IMG/VR virus record: IMGVR_UViG_3300017971_000098
Span: 1 to 45,081 of that record
DNA length: 45,081 nucleotides
Reading direction: 5' to 3' (one strand)
From: a virus
Both the position numbers and the translations under genes were made by a program. Shown here in pieces: positions 12,351 to 20,555 of this stretch. Position 1 is the first letter of the stretch; each line of letters begins with the position of its first letter. The notes beneath the pieces were generated by a model. It was not told the origin of the DNA. It ran no database searches and saw only the letters and a list, made by a program, of their open reading frames with translations.

Positions 12351-12438
12351 CTAACTGCCTAACTGCCTAACTGCTTACCTGTTGACCTGCTAAAGTGAGT
12401 AAGTGCTAAACATTATAACTGCTTAATTGCGTAATCTA
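12351..12438. repeat. 8-bp iterons, right outer array
   Basis: Eleven units in strict 8-base register: three perfect CTAACTGC, then TTACCTGT, TGACCTGC, TAAAGTGA, GTAAGTGC, TAAACATT, ATAACTGC, TTAATTGC, GTAATCTA. The consensus is NTAACTGC. The array decays outwards as expected for an old tandem repeat under relaxed selection. Iterons of this kind bind initiators or regulators. Confidence 0.65.
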
Positions 12439-12470
12439 GTCGTGGCGTACAGGATTATAAATAGTCAAGT

Positions 12471-12486
12471 GGGGGTAGGGTGGGGG
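12471..12486 (+). other. G-rich block, possible quadruplex
   Basis: GGGGGTAGGGTGGGGG, flanked by GTCA and TGAC. Three long G runs on the plus strand allow a two-layer quadruplex if a run of five supplies two tracts. It lies upstream of the rightward promoters. Confidence 0.35.
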
Positions 12487-12563
12487 TATGACAAGAAAAA
12501 TTTTTGGCCCCGCCGTGGAGGTCGTGGGAAAAATGACCGCGCCGCTCTAGCCTCCCACCCTCA

Positions 12564-12695
12564 GAAACATTTTTTCTATTTTTTCATTATCTCGGTATTT
12601 TTTCGGTGTTTAATTTTCTTTGACCTTCGGAAATATTTTTTATATTTTTTCATTAAAGCTATATTTTTTCCGGAGTTATTTTTCTTTGACAATCA
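12564..12695. repeat. Tandem 66-bp T-rich repeat carrying promoter elements
   Basis: Two units with period 66: each has GAAAYAT, runs of TTTTTT, TTTTTTCATTA and ends TTTTCTTTGAC. The repeat duplicates a -35-like TTGAC box upstream of the virion operon, mirroring the duplicated promoter on the leftward side. Confidence 0.65.
12620..12648 (+). promoter_or_regulatory. Candidate rightward promoter for virion operon
   Basis: TTGACC (12620-12625), a 17-base spacer, then TATTTT (12643-12648). The second repeat unit carries TTGACA (12686-12691), but the best -10 at 17 bases is only TACGTT and would start transcription within the ribosome binding site. The upstream pair is therefore preferred. Confidence 0.5.
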
Positions 12696-12732
12696 AAAAA
12701 TTCTAATGTACGTTTAATTAAGGGGATTACTT

Positions 12733-13317
12733 ATGCTACGACCGTACGGATATTTTGCTTCGCTTCTCAGAACACCTGAGACGTTACAGCAGCTCATAAA
12801 CGACTACTTTACTTCGCTAAGCCTGCTGGAGGAAAGCGATACGGGGCAGTCTGCGGAGCTGCCCACGCTGCCTGGATTGTGTAGTTTTCTGGGCACCAGC
12901 GTCGCAAATCTGAAAGCGAGAATGCGGGAGGAGGATACGGACCCCGAAGCGAAGTATTTAATAGAACAAGCCATAACGCTGATCGAAGATAGTATAGTGA
13001 AGGCGGGGATGGATGGTCGAGTAAACGCCAACATAACCAAGTTCGTATTGGGTTCATACTGTGACACGGTAGACGCGAATAGGTCATCCAGCAGTGGCGC
13101 GCAATCAGTAACCAATAACATGTTGGTAATTGGTTGGGCGGACCCTGATACGGTACGGCCGGGGCTCACCCAGAAGTTCCTTGAAGAAAACAAACACATA
13201 AAATTGATAAGCGATACTGCCGAAGCGGTGAAGCGGGATGAGAACCGGATGACGGCTAAACAGGATGTCATTGATGTAGAGTTTATCGAGGATGACATAG
13301 GAGACTTGATGGTATGA
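12733..13317 (+). CDS. Terminase small subunit (probable)
   Basis: The 194-residue protein has the usual plan of podovirus small terminases. A helix-turn-helix-like segment LPTLPGLCSFLGTSVANLKA (about residues 43-62) is followed by a long helical region (AKYLIEQAITLIEDSIVKAG) and an NITKFVLGSY block, ending in an acidic tail. It recognises phage DNA and regulates the large subunit. It is the first gene of the rightward operon and overlaps the large subunit by four bases. The start has AAGGGGATTACTT. A 13-bp match to the origin half-site (GCGTCGCAAATCT at 12899-12911) lies in the part encoding the helix-turn-helix. Confidence 0.75.
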   Translation: MLRPYGYFASLLRTPETLQQLINDYFTSLSLLEESDTGQSAELPTLPGLCSFLGTSVANLKARMREEDTDPEAKYLIEQAITLIEDSIVKAGMDGRVNANITKFVLGSYCDTVDANRSSSSGAQSVTNNMLVIGWADPDTVRPGLTQKFLEENKHIKLISDTAEAVKRDENRMTAKQDVIDVEFIEDDIGDLMV

Positions 13318-14750
13318 AATCAACAGACAATAGCAGAATCGAGTTGAACTTTTTCCCTCGACCCGCGCAGAAAAAGATATTTCAGCTGATGGCCCTGTGC
13401 CAATTTTTGACCGCCGTCTGCCACCGAAGACTGGGGAAAACTTTAGGCGCGTTGGCGCTGATTATTCAACGGGCTTTCCTCCATCAAGACGCTTCCTTAC
13501 CCTTCCGAGGGTATTTCATATCAAAAACGCTGAAACAAGGAAAAAGAAATGCGTGGGCACCGGCCAAGCAGATTTTAGGCAACGCGAAGAGGGCCGGGCA
13601 CGTCAATTTCCACGAAACGGAACTCAGAATAGATTTCCCCTTGGGCGGCCAAATATTCATAGTAGGTGCAGAAAAAGAGTCAATTGAAGACCTGCGTGGC
13701 ATCTACGCGCATTTCATAGTCATGGATGAGCTGGCATCATGGAGGGATGCGTATTACGCGTTCAACGAGGTCATCCGTCCGGCGCTCATGGGTTGCGGGG
13801 GTAAAGGGTTGTTCATCGGGACGGTTAAGGGCTTTGATATCCTGTTCGATTTCTTCATGCGGGGGCTTTCGGATGAGTTCCCGGAATGGGGCTCGATAAT
13901 GTTCAAAGCGTCGGAAACCGGCATCATTCCACAAAAAGAACTCGAAGACTACCACAAAGAAAACAAGAATAACCCAGCACTTGTTGCTAGGGAGATGGAA
14001 TGCAACTTCTTCGCCGAAGTGGAAGACCGGCTCATCTCCGCCGGGATGGTGCAACCCGCCATGGGACGAGCGATTGATCGGGACAAATACCGGAACTATC
14101 CTATGCGAATGGGGATCGATGCGGGCATCACCGGAGACCCCACTACGATATGCTTACGGCAGGGGCCAAAGGTACACACATTCGAGGATTTTAACATTCC
14201 CGACCACGAAGTACTCGCGGATAAGATGATCGAGGTCATAAAGTACTGGGGGGTTACAGCGGTATATGTCGATACCGGACGTGGAGAGCAGCTTATAATC
14301 CAGTTACGAAAAAAGTTAGGGTCTAGAGCCCACATTCTCAGAGCCGTGCAGTATAATGCGGCGAGCCCCACCCCGGCGTGCTTCAATTTTAGAGCGTTCA
14401 TGTATTACATGGCTAAGCAATATTTCTCGCTCCCAGGCATTTCGGTACCGGATGATAAACGGTTTCTTACCGAAATAACCAATCAAATACTTGACATGGG
14501 CGACAATACCGGAACGGTGATTCGTCTTCTCTCCAAGAAGAAAATCTCACAGATGATAAATGGGTCGCCGAACAAGGCGGACGCGCTTGTACAGACATTT
14601 GCCGAAGGCGTGGACGCGTCTGAAGCCCAGATATCCGACAGGGATAAATCGCGCCAGGACGCTCGGGAAATATTATTGCGTGAAGGGCAAGAGCGTTCAT
14701 ACAGCATGTATAACCACTTAAAAAACAAGTATCGGAAAGTTTTTGATTGA
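13314..14750 (+). CDS. terL: Terminase large subunit
   Basis: The 478-residue packaging motor has an N-terminal ATPase with a Walker A variant CHRRLGKT (Lys42) and Walker B IVMDELAS (Asp138, Glu139). The C-terminal RNase H-fold nuclease has acidic residues at GIDAG (Asp269), VDTGRG (Asp320) and NKADALVQ (Asp423). It translocates DNA into the prohead and cuts it. Length and motifs are normal and the gene is intact. Its ATG overlaps the stop of the small subunit, so the pair is coupled. Confidence 0.93.
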   Translation: MKSTDNSRIELNFFPRPAQKKIFQLMALCQFLTAVCHRRLGKTLGALALIIQRAFLHQDASLPFRGYFISKTLKQGKRNAWAPAKQILGNAKRAGHVNFHETELRIDFPLGGQIFIVGAEKESIEDLRGIYAHFIVMDELASWRDAYYAFNEVIRPALMGCGGKGLFIGTVKGFDILFDFFMRGLSDEFPEWGSIMFKASETGIIPQKELEDYHKENKNNPALVAREMECNFFAEVEDRLISAGMVQPAMGRAIDRDKYRNYPMRMGIDAGITGDPTTICLRQGPKVHTFEDFNIPDHEVLADKMIEVIKYWGVTAVYVDTGRGEQLIIQLRKKLGSRAHILRAVQYNAASPTPACFNFRAFMYYMAKQYFSLPGISVPDDKRFLTEITNQILDMGDNTGTVIRLLSKKKISQMINGSPNKADALVQTFAEGVDASEAQISDRDKSRQDAREILLREGQERSYSMYNHLKNKYRKVFD

Positions 14751-14773
14751 CAAAATGCTATCGGAGGTCCACA

Positions 14774-15283
14774 ATGAAATTGGAGGAGTTTAGTTTCTCA
14801 AGACTGAACGCTGGAAACCGGGTGGCGCTGCTGGTGTTTTATACGAAAATGTTTCAGTCGCGGGCCGCTTGGAGGTTATGTTTCCCGGACGGCTTTATCA
14901 AAAACCCAGTCCAAGCGACGACTTTTCTAGTCGATAAGACTCAAGTGCTTATCGGTGCTTGGGCGGAAACGAAACTTCTTGGTGTCGCCAGGCTTGAAAA
15001 CTTTTCCGGACAAGCCGCACAGATTCACTTCGCATTTTTACCGCACACCCCACGGGGGGATGCGTACCAAATAGGGGTCGATTTCTTGAAATGGATATCG
15101 GCTTCAGAATTTCGCCTTTCAACGCTTATAGGTTTGATCCACAGCAGGAATACCGGCGCGATTAATTTTGTTAAAGATATCGGGTTTGAACAGATAGCAA
15201 CAATTGAGGATAGCGGTTTTGACAGTAGGGAAAAACTATTTGATAAGGTAATGGTGAAATGGCGAGGAGTAAGTTTGACATAG
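14774..15283 (+). CDS. GNAT-like acetyltransferase-fold protein
   Basis: A 169-residue protein. GAWAETKLLGVARLE is followed by QIHFAFLPHTPRGDA, and later by LIGLIHSRNTGAINFVKDIG and FEQIATIEDSG. This is the strand-helix order of phage GNAT proteins, where the N-GAI-FV-(K/R)-(I/L)GF segment is motif B. Such genes often follow terminase in podoviruses; target unknown. The ATG at 14774 has ATCGGAGGTCCACA; the upstream in-frame ATG is rejected. Confidence 0.75.
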   Translation: MKLEEFSFSRLNAGNRVALLVFYTKMFQSRAAWRLCFPDGFIKNPVQATTFLVDKTQVLIGAWAETKLLGVARLENFSGQAAQIHFAFLPHTPRGDAYQIGVDFLKWISASEFRLSTLIGLIHSRNTGAINFVKDIGFEQIATIEDSGFDSREKLFDKVMVKWRGVSLT

Positions 15284-15510
15284 CCCCGCAGGAGAAACCA
15301 ACAATTGTTGCGGACCCGCTCACAAGGTTTTTCGAGCCGAGGCAGCCGGGAGCGGCGGGTGGGGATTTCATAAGTCTAGCGGACAAAGCAACCTATGGCG
15401 TTCCCAATGCCGAAGCGTTCGAGGTACAAAAGAACTTGGTGTCGGGGAGGAACCCGTTCTCATACTATTTAATGCGATACGCGAAAAGAACAAGAGGGTG
15501 GAAACCATGA
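15259..15510 (+). CDS. Hypothetical small virion-operon protein
   Basis: An 83-residue protein that overlaps the GNAT gene by 25 bases and the next gene by a few. The sequence is polar and Pro/Gly-rich at the start (QEKPTIVADPLTRFFEPRQP) with a short helix, and ends basic (MRYAKRTRGWKP). Its ribosome binding site is weak, so translation may depend on coupling. Unknown. Confidence 0.65.
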   Translation: MARSKFDIAPQEKPTIVADPLTRFFEPRQPGAAGGDFISLADKATYGVPNAEAFEVQKNLVSGRNPFSYYLMRYAKRTRGWKP

Positions 15511-16382
15511 TAGTAGCGGATACGAGATACCCGCACGGTGGCGGTGGAGGGAAAGGTGGCACGCCAGACGCGACCCCGCCGATAGAGGATATGGAGCGGC
15601 AGCAGGCGGAGCGGCAGGCGAGTGAGGCAGCCGCGATGGAGCAGCTTCAAGGTACGCTCGCCATGCAACAAGAGCAAATGGCCGCAGCATTAGCAGAGCA
15701 ACAAAACGCGTTTGCTAAAGCACAAAAGGCCGCCGAAGAAGCCGCCGCTAAAGCGCGGCGTGACCAAGAGCGTGCATCGGGCTATGGTGAGATAGATAAC
15801 CTATATATGAGCCGCTTGGAAGCCGAAGAAACCGCCATGGAGACGGTGGACCAGGAGCTCATAAACGAGGAGTCTAATGCACGGCTCAGGGGCGTCGAAT
15901 TCGCAGTAACCGAAGAGCAAAGAGAGGCCCGAATCCAAAAACGCTTCGAAGAATTTTGGGGCAAAGAGTATGAGCAGAGACTCGGCTCGCTTATTCAGAC
16001 ATGGGGCCGACCCGAGATGAAGGACGAAGAAAGACTTGCTGTGGAGCAAGGCCAGGCTCCCGTATCCTGGACGCCGGATCGGGGTCTTGAGGGTTTTGAC
16101 TACACCGCTTTTTCTACTGAAGCAACCACACCAGCAGCACAAGCGGTCACACCAGCAGCACAAGTGGCCCCTGCGCGAGACAAGCCCAGCATAAAAACGG
16201 CTAAAGCGCCAGGCAAAGATACTACCAGAGGCCAAAAGAAGAAATCAACAAGCACCACAAAGTTACCCCCTGGGCTTATGCCTGGAGTAGCTCCCCCTAT
16301 GGATGACTGGTTTAAGGGAGATTGGAGTTTGTTAGGCGGTAGTAAAGCTGTAAATTCGTTATTGGGCGGAGCCGGGAGGTAG
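15507..16382 (+). CDS. Ala/Gln-rich coiled-coil protein of virion operon
   Basis: A Gly-rich head is followed by a long coiled coil (about residues 30-100: ERQQAERQASEAAAMEQLQG and so on). Then comes a mixed region, a Pro/Ala/Thr linker with duplicated TPAAQAV-TPAAQVA, and a basic KKKSTSTTK tract before a glycine-rich end. It may be a head-completion or scaffold-associated component, inferred from location only. The ATG at 15507 follows AGAGGGTGGAAACC; a GTG at 15498 is the alternative start. It ends in TAG. Confidence 0.7.
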   Translation: MIVADTRYPHGGGGGKGGTPDATPPIEDMERQQAERQASEAAAMEQLQGTLAMQQEQMAAALAEQQNAFAKAQKAAEEAAAKARRDQERASGYGEIDNLYMSRLEAEETAMETVDQELINEESNARLRGVEFAVTEEQREARIQKRFEEFWGKEYEQRLGSLIQTWGRPEMKDEERLAVEQGQAPVSWTPDRGLEGFDYTAFSTEATTPAAQAVTPAAQVAPARDKPSIKTAKAPGKDTTRGQKKKSTSTTKLPPGLMPGVAPPMDDWFKGDWSLLGGSKAVNSLLGGAGR

Positions 16383-16386
16383 GCGT

Positions 16387-16767
16387 ATGGCAACAGATTT
16401 CGGCGTAATAAAACTTATGGAGGAGGCGAAAAAACGGCAAGATGCGCTGTACAGCTCCGACTATGGTATGGCGGGAATTCAGGCCATGTTAATGCAAATG
16501 CAGAATAACATGTCAATGATGGTGCAGCAAATGATGGCGCAACAGGCGGTTCCCGAATACGTACCCCCGCCTCATACCAAACCGAGAAAACCCTTTGACC
16601 CGGAAGCGGAAAGGGCGAAGATACGTGCGAGGCTCGAAGCGGATAGGGAGAAAAACGCTCGTGACAAGCGGGCGCTATCGACCACGCTTCGAACAAACGT
16701 TTCGCTTTTAAGCACGAAACCTCAAGTAATTAGCGGGGAGTCGTTACTGGAGCCCGAAGAGGATTAA
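16387..16767 (+). CDS. Met-rich small protein of virion operon
   Basis: A 126-residue protein. A striking Met/Gln segment (AMLMQMQNNMSMMVQQMMAQ, about residues 33-52) should form an amphipathic helix. It is followed by a Pro patch, a charged helix (DPEAERAKIRARLEADREK) and an acidic end. No family recognised. The start has GGGAGGTAGGCGT. Its stop overlaps the portal start (TAATG). Confidence 0.72.
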   Translation: MATDFGVIKLMEEAKKRQDALYSSDYGMAGIQAMLMQMQNNMSMMVQQMMAQQAVPEYVPPPHTKPRKPFDPEAERAKIRARLEADREKNARDKRALSTTLRTNVSLLSTKPQVISGESLLEPEED

Positions 16768-18467
16768 TGATGAAACCCGAGGACAGTTATAGATTATTCA
16801 GGACGCTCCGGGATGAATACGAGCTGGTAAAACCCGACATATCCGAGGTGAACCAATACATACTTCCAGGAAGAAACCTTGAAGCTACGTGGCTTGAGGA
16901 TACAACAAGTGTAAACTTGAAGCTGGCGGCTACGGATGTCAACAACGACACGGCGTCCGACGCATTGAGAGTTTTTGTGGCATTAATCTGTGGGACGTTG
17001 GTCCCGGCAAATATGCCTTGGTTCGCCTCGGAGTTCTCCGCCAAGGAGACCAGGTTGGATAAAGAGTCAACCAACTGGCTCGAGGAACTCGTCAAGGAAA
17101 CCCTGGCACAGTTTAACGAGTCAAATTTTTATACCGCGATAGAAGAGTTCTTCGAAGAATTAGGCGCGTACTGTACAGCGGCTTTTTATCAAGAGGCTAC
17201 AGAGACCGACCCCACCAAGGCGTTTACTTTCAGTAAGGTGCCCATGGGTACGTACCTGTTCCGCAAGGATTTCAACGATAATCTGTCTGACTTCTTTAAG
17301 GTGATATTCAAAACACCGGTACAGATCGTTGAAGAATATGGGGAAAAAGCCGCAGGGGAAAGAATCGCCGAAGCCGCCGAAGATCCAGCGTCAAAAGTGG
17401 CGAATACCACCATAGCATTGATACAACACACATTTTACGATGAGGGGAAAAAGCCGGTAGTAAGTTTGTTATACGATCCGAATCCGGACACCACGACGAG
17501 TGACGGACCCCATGTAATAGCCGAAGATCGGTATTATGAGTTTCCATATTTCGTACTTGTTTTCGAACCGTCAGCCGGTACCGTGTGGGGAACCGGGCCA
17601 GGGATAAAGGCGCTACAATTCGTTAAGCGTATTCAGGAAATGGAACGTGCGGTCATGATCACCGTCCACCGGAAGGCGGACCCACCTTACACAGTCCCGA
17701 CAGAGCTTTACGGTAGGGTAAATAACCTACCAGGAGGAGAGACGGCACGATCCAGTCTCATGCCGGGCGCGGATAAGATCAGTATGCTGTATGACGAGTT
17801 GTTGGATGAGACGTCTACCCTGAACATAATTCAGAGCTTGGAAAATCGAATAGGGCTGAAGTTCTTCAACGACTTGTTACTTACGGAGCGCCGATCCCCC
17901 AACGCGTCACCACTGCGTAATGGTGAGATCGAAATGATTGAGAGCGACAAGTGGCTGAAATTGGGGCCTATGACTACTCGGGCGTACTCGCAGTTGTTGG
18001 CCCCGCTGGTAATACGGGCGTTCAACATAATCCTTCGAAGGTTTGAGACCGGGTTTCCCCTGGTCGAACAACCACCGGACACGATAACAGGGGACAACGC
18101 GGCGTATCAGATATCGCTCATATCACCGCTTGCAAAAGCGCAGAACTTGATTGCGGTTCAGCCGATAATGCGGACCATAACGTTAATGAAAGAGATGGCA
18201 CCACTAAGTCCTGAGGTAGTTGACAATTTGGACGCGGACGAAACCATCCGATCCGCCGGGCTCATGATAGGCGCGCCAATAAAAATGTGGCGGGCTGTGG
18301 AGCAAGTACAGCAAATCAGAAAGGACAGGGCCGAGATGGCGCAGGCGCAGGCCCAAGAAGAAAAGGCGCTCAGAGCTGCGGAAGTCCAAAACCAAACAAG
18401 AGACTCAGCGTCAAAGGCGGCAATCGCCGCAGCGAAGGTAGGGGGTGAAGTACGTGGGCAGCAGTGA
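16767..18467 (+). CDS. Portal protein (podovirus head-tail connector)
   Basis: The 566-residue protein fits the T7 gp8-type connector family in length and layout. It has an N-terminal ILPGRN segment with the conserved stretch DTASDALRVFVALICGTLVP, and a middle with WGTGPGIKALQFVKRIQEM. The stem/crown region contains LMPGADKI and LLLTERRSPNASPL, and the C-terminal coiled coil is rich in Gln and Ala. Twelve copies would form the ring through which DNA enters. The start may be 16767 or the next ATG at 16770. Confidence 0.9.
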   Translation: MMKPEDSYRLFRTLRDEYELVKPDISEVNQYILPGRNLEATWLEDTTSVNLKLAATDVNNDTASDALRVFVALICGTLVPANMPWFASEFSAKETRLDKESTNWLEELVKETLAQFNESNFYTAIEEFFEELGAYCTAAFYQEATETDPTKAFTFSKVPMGTYLFRKDFNDNLSDFFKVIFKTPVQIVEEYGEKAAGERIAEAAEDPASKVANTTIALIQHTFYDEGKKPVVSLLYDPNPDTTTSDGPHVIAEDRYYEFPYFVLVFEPSAGTVWGTGPGIKALQFVKRIQEMERAVMITVHRKADPPYTVPTELYGRVNNLPGGETARSSLMPGADKISMLYDELLDETSTLNIIQSLENRIGLKFFNDLLLTERRSPNASPLRNGEIEMIESDKWLKLGPMTTRAYSQLLAPLVIRAFNIILRRFETGFPLVEQPPDTITGDNAAYQISLISPLAKAQNLIAVQPIMRTITLMKEMAPLSPEVVDNLDADETIRSAGLMIGAPIKMWRAVEQVQQIRKDRAEMAQAQAQEEKALRAAEVQNQTRDSASKAAIAAAKVGGEVRGQQ

Positions 18468-18816
18468 TAGAATTCAAGAACGGATCAAACAAGAAGCGGC
18501 GCGCAGAGATAAAATTCAAGAACGGGTCAAACAAGAAGCGGCGCGCAAGGAAAAACGAGAAAAAGTGCTAAAACGTGCCTATGGGTTAGCGGTTAACGAC
18601 CCCAATGTGTACGCGGTTATCGAGGATATTTTAGAGGTGTGTGGGGTTTATCGAGCGCCGCGCCCGGAAGCAACTCCTCGTGAGGTGGACATGGCCGAAG
18701 GGTTCCGGCGCGTCGGACTCCACGTAATATCGAGGTTGGACTCCGTTGACGGCAAACTGTATTCAAAGTTTTTGGAGAGATATAAGGAGGAACGCGATGA
18801 AAATAGGTTGGACTAA
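18445..18816 (+). CDS. Bbp19-like virion-operon protein with duplicated N-terminal helix
   Basis: The C-terminal 80 residues (AVIEDILEVCGVYRAPRP and MAEGFRRVGLHVISRLDS) resemble the small Bbp19-type proteins found after portal genes in Bordetella phage BPP-1 relatives. The N-terminus has a perfect-looking tandem repeat, DRIQERIKQEAARR then DKIQERVKQEAARK, from a 42-base DNA duplication at about 18469-18552. The start is GTG at 18445 or 18454; both are served by AGGTAGGGGGTG. Confidence 0.72.
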   Translation: MKYVGSSDRIQERIKQEAARRDKIQERVKQEAARKEKREKVLKRAYGLAVNDPNVYAVIEDILEVCGVYRAPRPEATPREVDMAEGFRRVGLHVISRLDSVDGKLYSKFLERYKEERDENRLD

Positions 18817-19495
18817 GTACCCGCACGGTGAACCAGAGGGGCAAGCCGCACAGGAACCGGGCGCAGCAGAACCCGACGTGGATCTTTTGGCGCAAGACGC
18901 AACAGAACCCGACGTGGATCTTTTGGCGCAAGACGATGCACCGAAGGATGGTGAGCCGAAGGATGGTGAGCCGAAGGACGATGCACCGAAGGATGGTGAG
19001 CCGAAGGACGATGCACCGAAGGACGATGTGCCGGACGTTTATGAGATCCCCGAGGCTTTCTCGGCCAATGCCGAGGCGATAACGGCATACGCTAAAGAAC
19101 ACAACCTCACGCAAGACGCGTTAAACGCGGGATTGCAGTTGGTGACGGATATGTCAGCCGCAGCCGCCGAGCAGCAAAAGCAGCAGATGGCGGAGGGGAT
19201 GCGAAAACTCCAGACGGACTGGGGGCAAAACTTCGATACACACTTGGGCATCGCTAAAAACGCGATTCGAGCCGTGGATGCAGTTTCGAAAAACGCGGTT
19301 ACGGATATGATAAAAAGCGCCGGGCTGAATAGCGACCCCCGGCTTATCAGTTTAATGTTTCACGTCGGGACGGCGCTAAATGCTGAGGGCAAGGCGAGCC
19401 GTAGCCGGAGAGAAAAAACGCCCGAAACAAAGAGTGGGTGGGATCTGCCCGTAGAACAGGTTTTAACCGACCTAATTGAAGTTAACAAAGACTAG
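18797..19495 (+). CDS. Scaffolding protein
   Basis: Located directly before the major capsid gene. 232 residues. The acidic N-terminus is built of repeats: EPDVDLLAQD twice, then alternating DAPKDGEPKD units. A helical body follows (ALNAGLQLVTDMSAAAAEQQ onward, with a conserved KLQTDWGQNFD) and a charged C-terminus that should bind the capsid. Scaffolds guide prohead assembly and leave before packaging. The start at 18797 has ATAAGGAGGAACGCG. The repeats at DNA level (GATGGTGAGCCGAAG) can vary in number. Confidence 0.85.
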   Translation: MKIGWTKYPHGEPEGQAAQEPGAAEPDVDLLAQDATEPDVDLLAQDDAPKDGEPKDGEPKDDAPKDGEPKDDAPKDDVPDVYEIPEAFSANAEAITAYAKEHNLTQDALNAGLQLVTDMSAAAAEQQKQQMAEGMRKLQTDWGQNFDTHLGIAKNAIRAVDAVSKNAVTDMIKSAGLNSDPRLISLMFHVGTALNAEGKASRSRREKTPETKSGWDLPVEQVLTDLIEVNKD

Positions 19496-19506
19496 GAGGA
19501 CTACAA

Positions 19507-20499
19507 ATGGCTGTGGAATACCCCAACCTAAATGATGTCCTGCGCATGCAGGATCCGACCGGCAAGATCCGACCGGCAACTTTCGGGCGTATACTGACCC
19601 AAGAGCTGCCCATGTTGGAAGACATGCCGATGATTCCAACAAACCGGATAGATACGCACCTGATGACACTTGATCAGGCGCTACCGACTCCGACTTACCG
19701 CCGGATATACACCGGAGTGGAGCCGTCAAAAGGGCAAAAAACCCAAGTAGAGGAGTCTTGTGGGCACCTCGAAGACATGTGCCGGATCGATGAACTGGTT
19801 GTCGATCCGTTGGACGATCCTAAGGCCGTTATCGCCTCGGAGAATATGGACTTCATGGAGGGCTTTGCTCAGAAATGGGGTACCGATATAATCTACTCCG
19901 ACACAGCGGTCAATCCGGATCAACCGCTCGGCATCGCGCCCCGGTACGACGTATTGGGAACGCCGACAGGAAAGCCGACGGCCAATAACTATCTGAACCA
20001 AGTGTTGAATGCGGGGGGTACCACCGCAAATATTCAGACATCAATGTATCTGATAGGCTGGGGGCCAAGAACGGTGTTCGGGCTTTACCCCAGAAACACC
20101 GCTGCGGGCCTCGTTGTCCGGGACAAAGGGAAGATACAAGTGACAGATGCCACGCAAAAAACATACTGGGCGTACGCCACACAGTATCTTCAGGATTGGG
20201 GTTTCGCGGTTAAAGACTGGCGGTATATCGTGAGAATTGCGAACATCGAATCAACCGCTTCCACCTTCGACTACACCAAGCTTATTCAAGCTGTGAATGC
20301 GATTCCGTCCCTTTCCAAGTGCAGGCCGGTGTTCTACTGCAACAGAACTACACGGACGTTGCTCGACATAGTGGCCGCGGCCAAAACGAATGTGTTCTGG
20401 CCGGTGAAATCGGTGTTTGGCGAAGAGGTCTTGTCGTTCCGAGGTATCCCCATCCGAACGCATGATTCAATCGTGAACACCGAAGCTGTGTTGACCTAA
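19507..20499 (+). CDS. Major capsid protein
   Basis: The 330-residue protein follows the scaffold gene and matches the Bbp17-type major capsid family (HK97 fold): it starts MAVEYPNLNDVLRMQDP, has IDTHLMTLDQALPTPTYRRI, a WGTDIIYSDT segment, GWGPRTVFGLYP and a C-terminal FRGIPIRTHDSI strand. It builds the icosahedral shell. The ribosome binding site is AGGAGGACTACAA. A stem-loop directly behind the gene probably stabilises or limits the transcript, as is usual for capsid genes. Confidence 0.9.
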   Translation: MAVEYPNLNDVLRMQDPTGKIRPATFGRILTQELPMLEDMPMIPTNRIDTHLMTLDQALPTPTYRRIYTGVEPSKGQKTQVEESCGHLEDMCRIDELVVDPLDDPKAVIASENMDFMEGFAQKWGTDIIYSDTAVNPDQPLGIAPRYDVLGTPTGKPTANNYLNQVLNAGGTTANIQTSMYLIGWGPRTVFGLYPRNTAAGLVVRDKGKIQVTDATQKTYWAYATQYLQDWGFAVKDWRYIVRIANIESTASTFDYTKLIQAVNAIPSLSKCRPVFYCNRTTRTLLDIVAAAKTNVFWPVKSVFGEEVLSFRGIPIRTHDSIVNTEAVLT

Positions 20500-20513
20500 T
20501 TAAAACTCAGGAT

Positions 20514-20535
20514 TAGAGCCGGACCGCCGGCTCTA
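20514..20535 (+). terminator. Stem-loop after capsid gene
   Basis: TAGAGCCGG and CCGGCTCTA form nine perfect pairs around ACCG, 14 bases after the capsid stop. No T run follows, so it is more likely a leaky terminator, processing site or 3' stabiliser than a full stop. Confidence 0.6.
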
Positions 20536-20555
20536 GTCGTTATCAGGAGGACAAA

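Noticed and set aside
12427-12717. 96-codon frame rich in Phe
   Set aside because: Phe content comes from T runs of the tandem promoter repeat; no ribosome binding site and no protein-like pattern.
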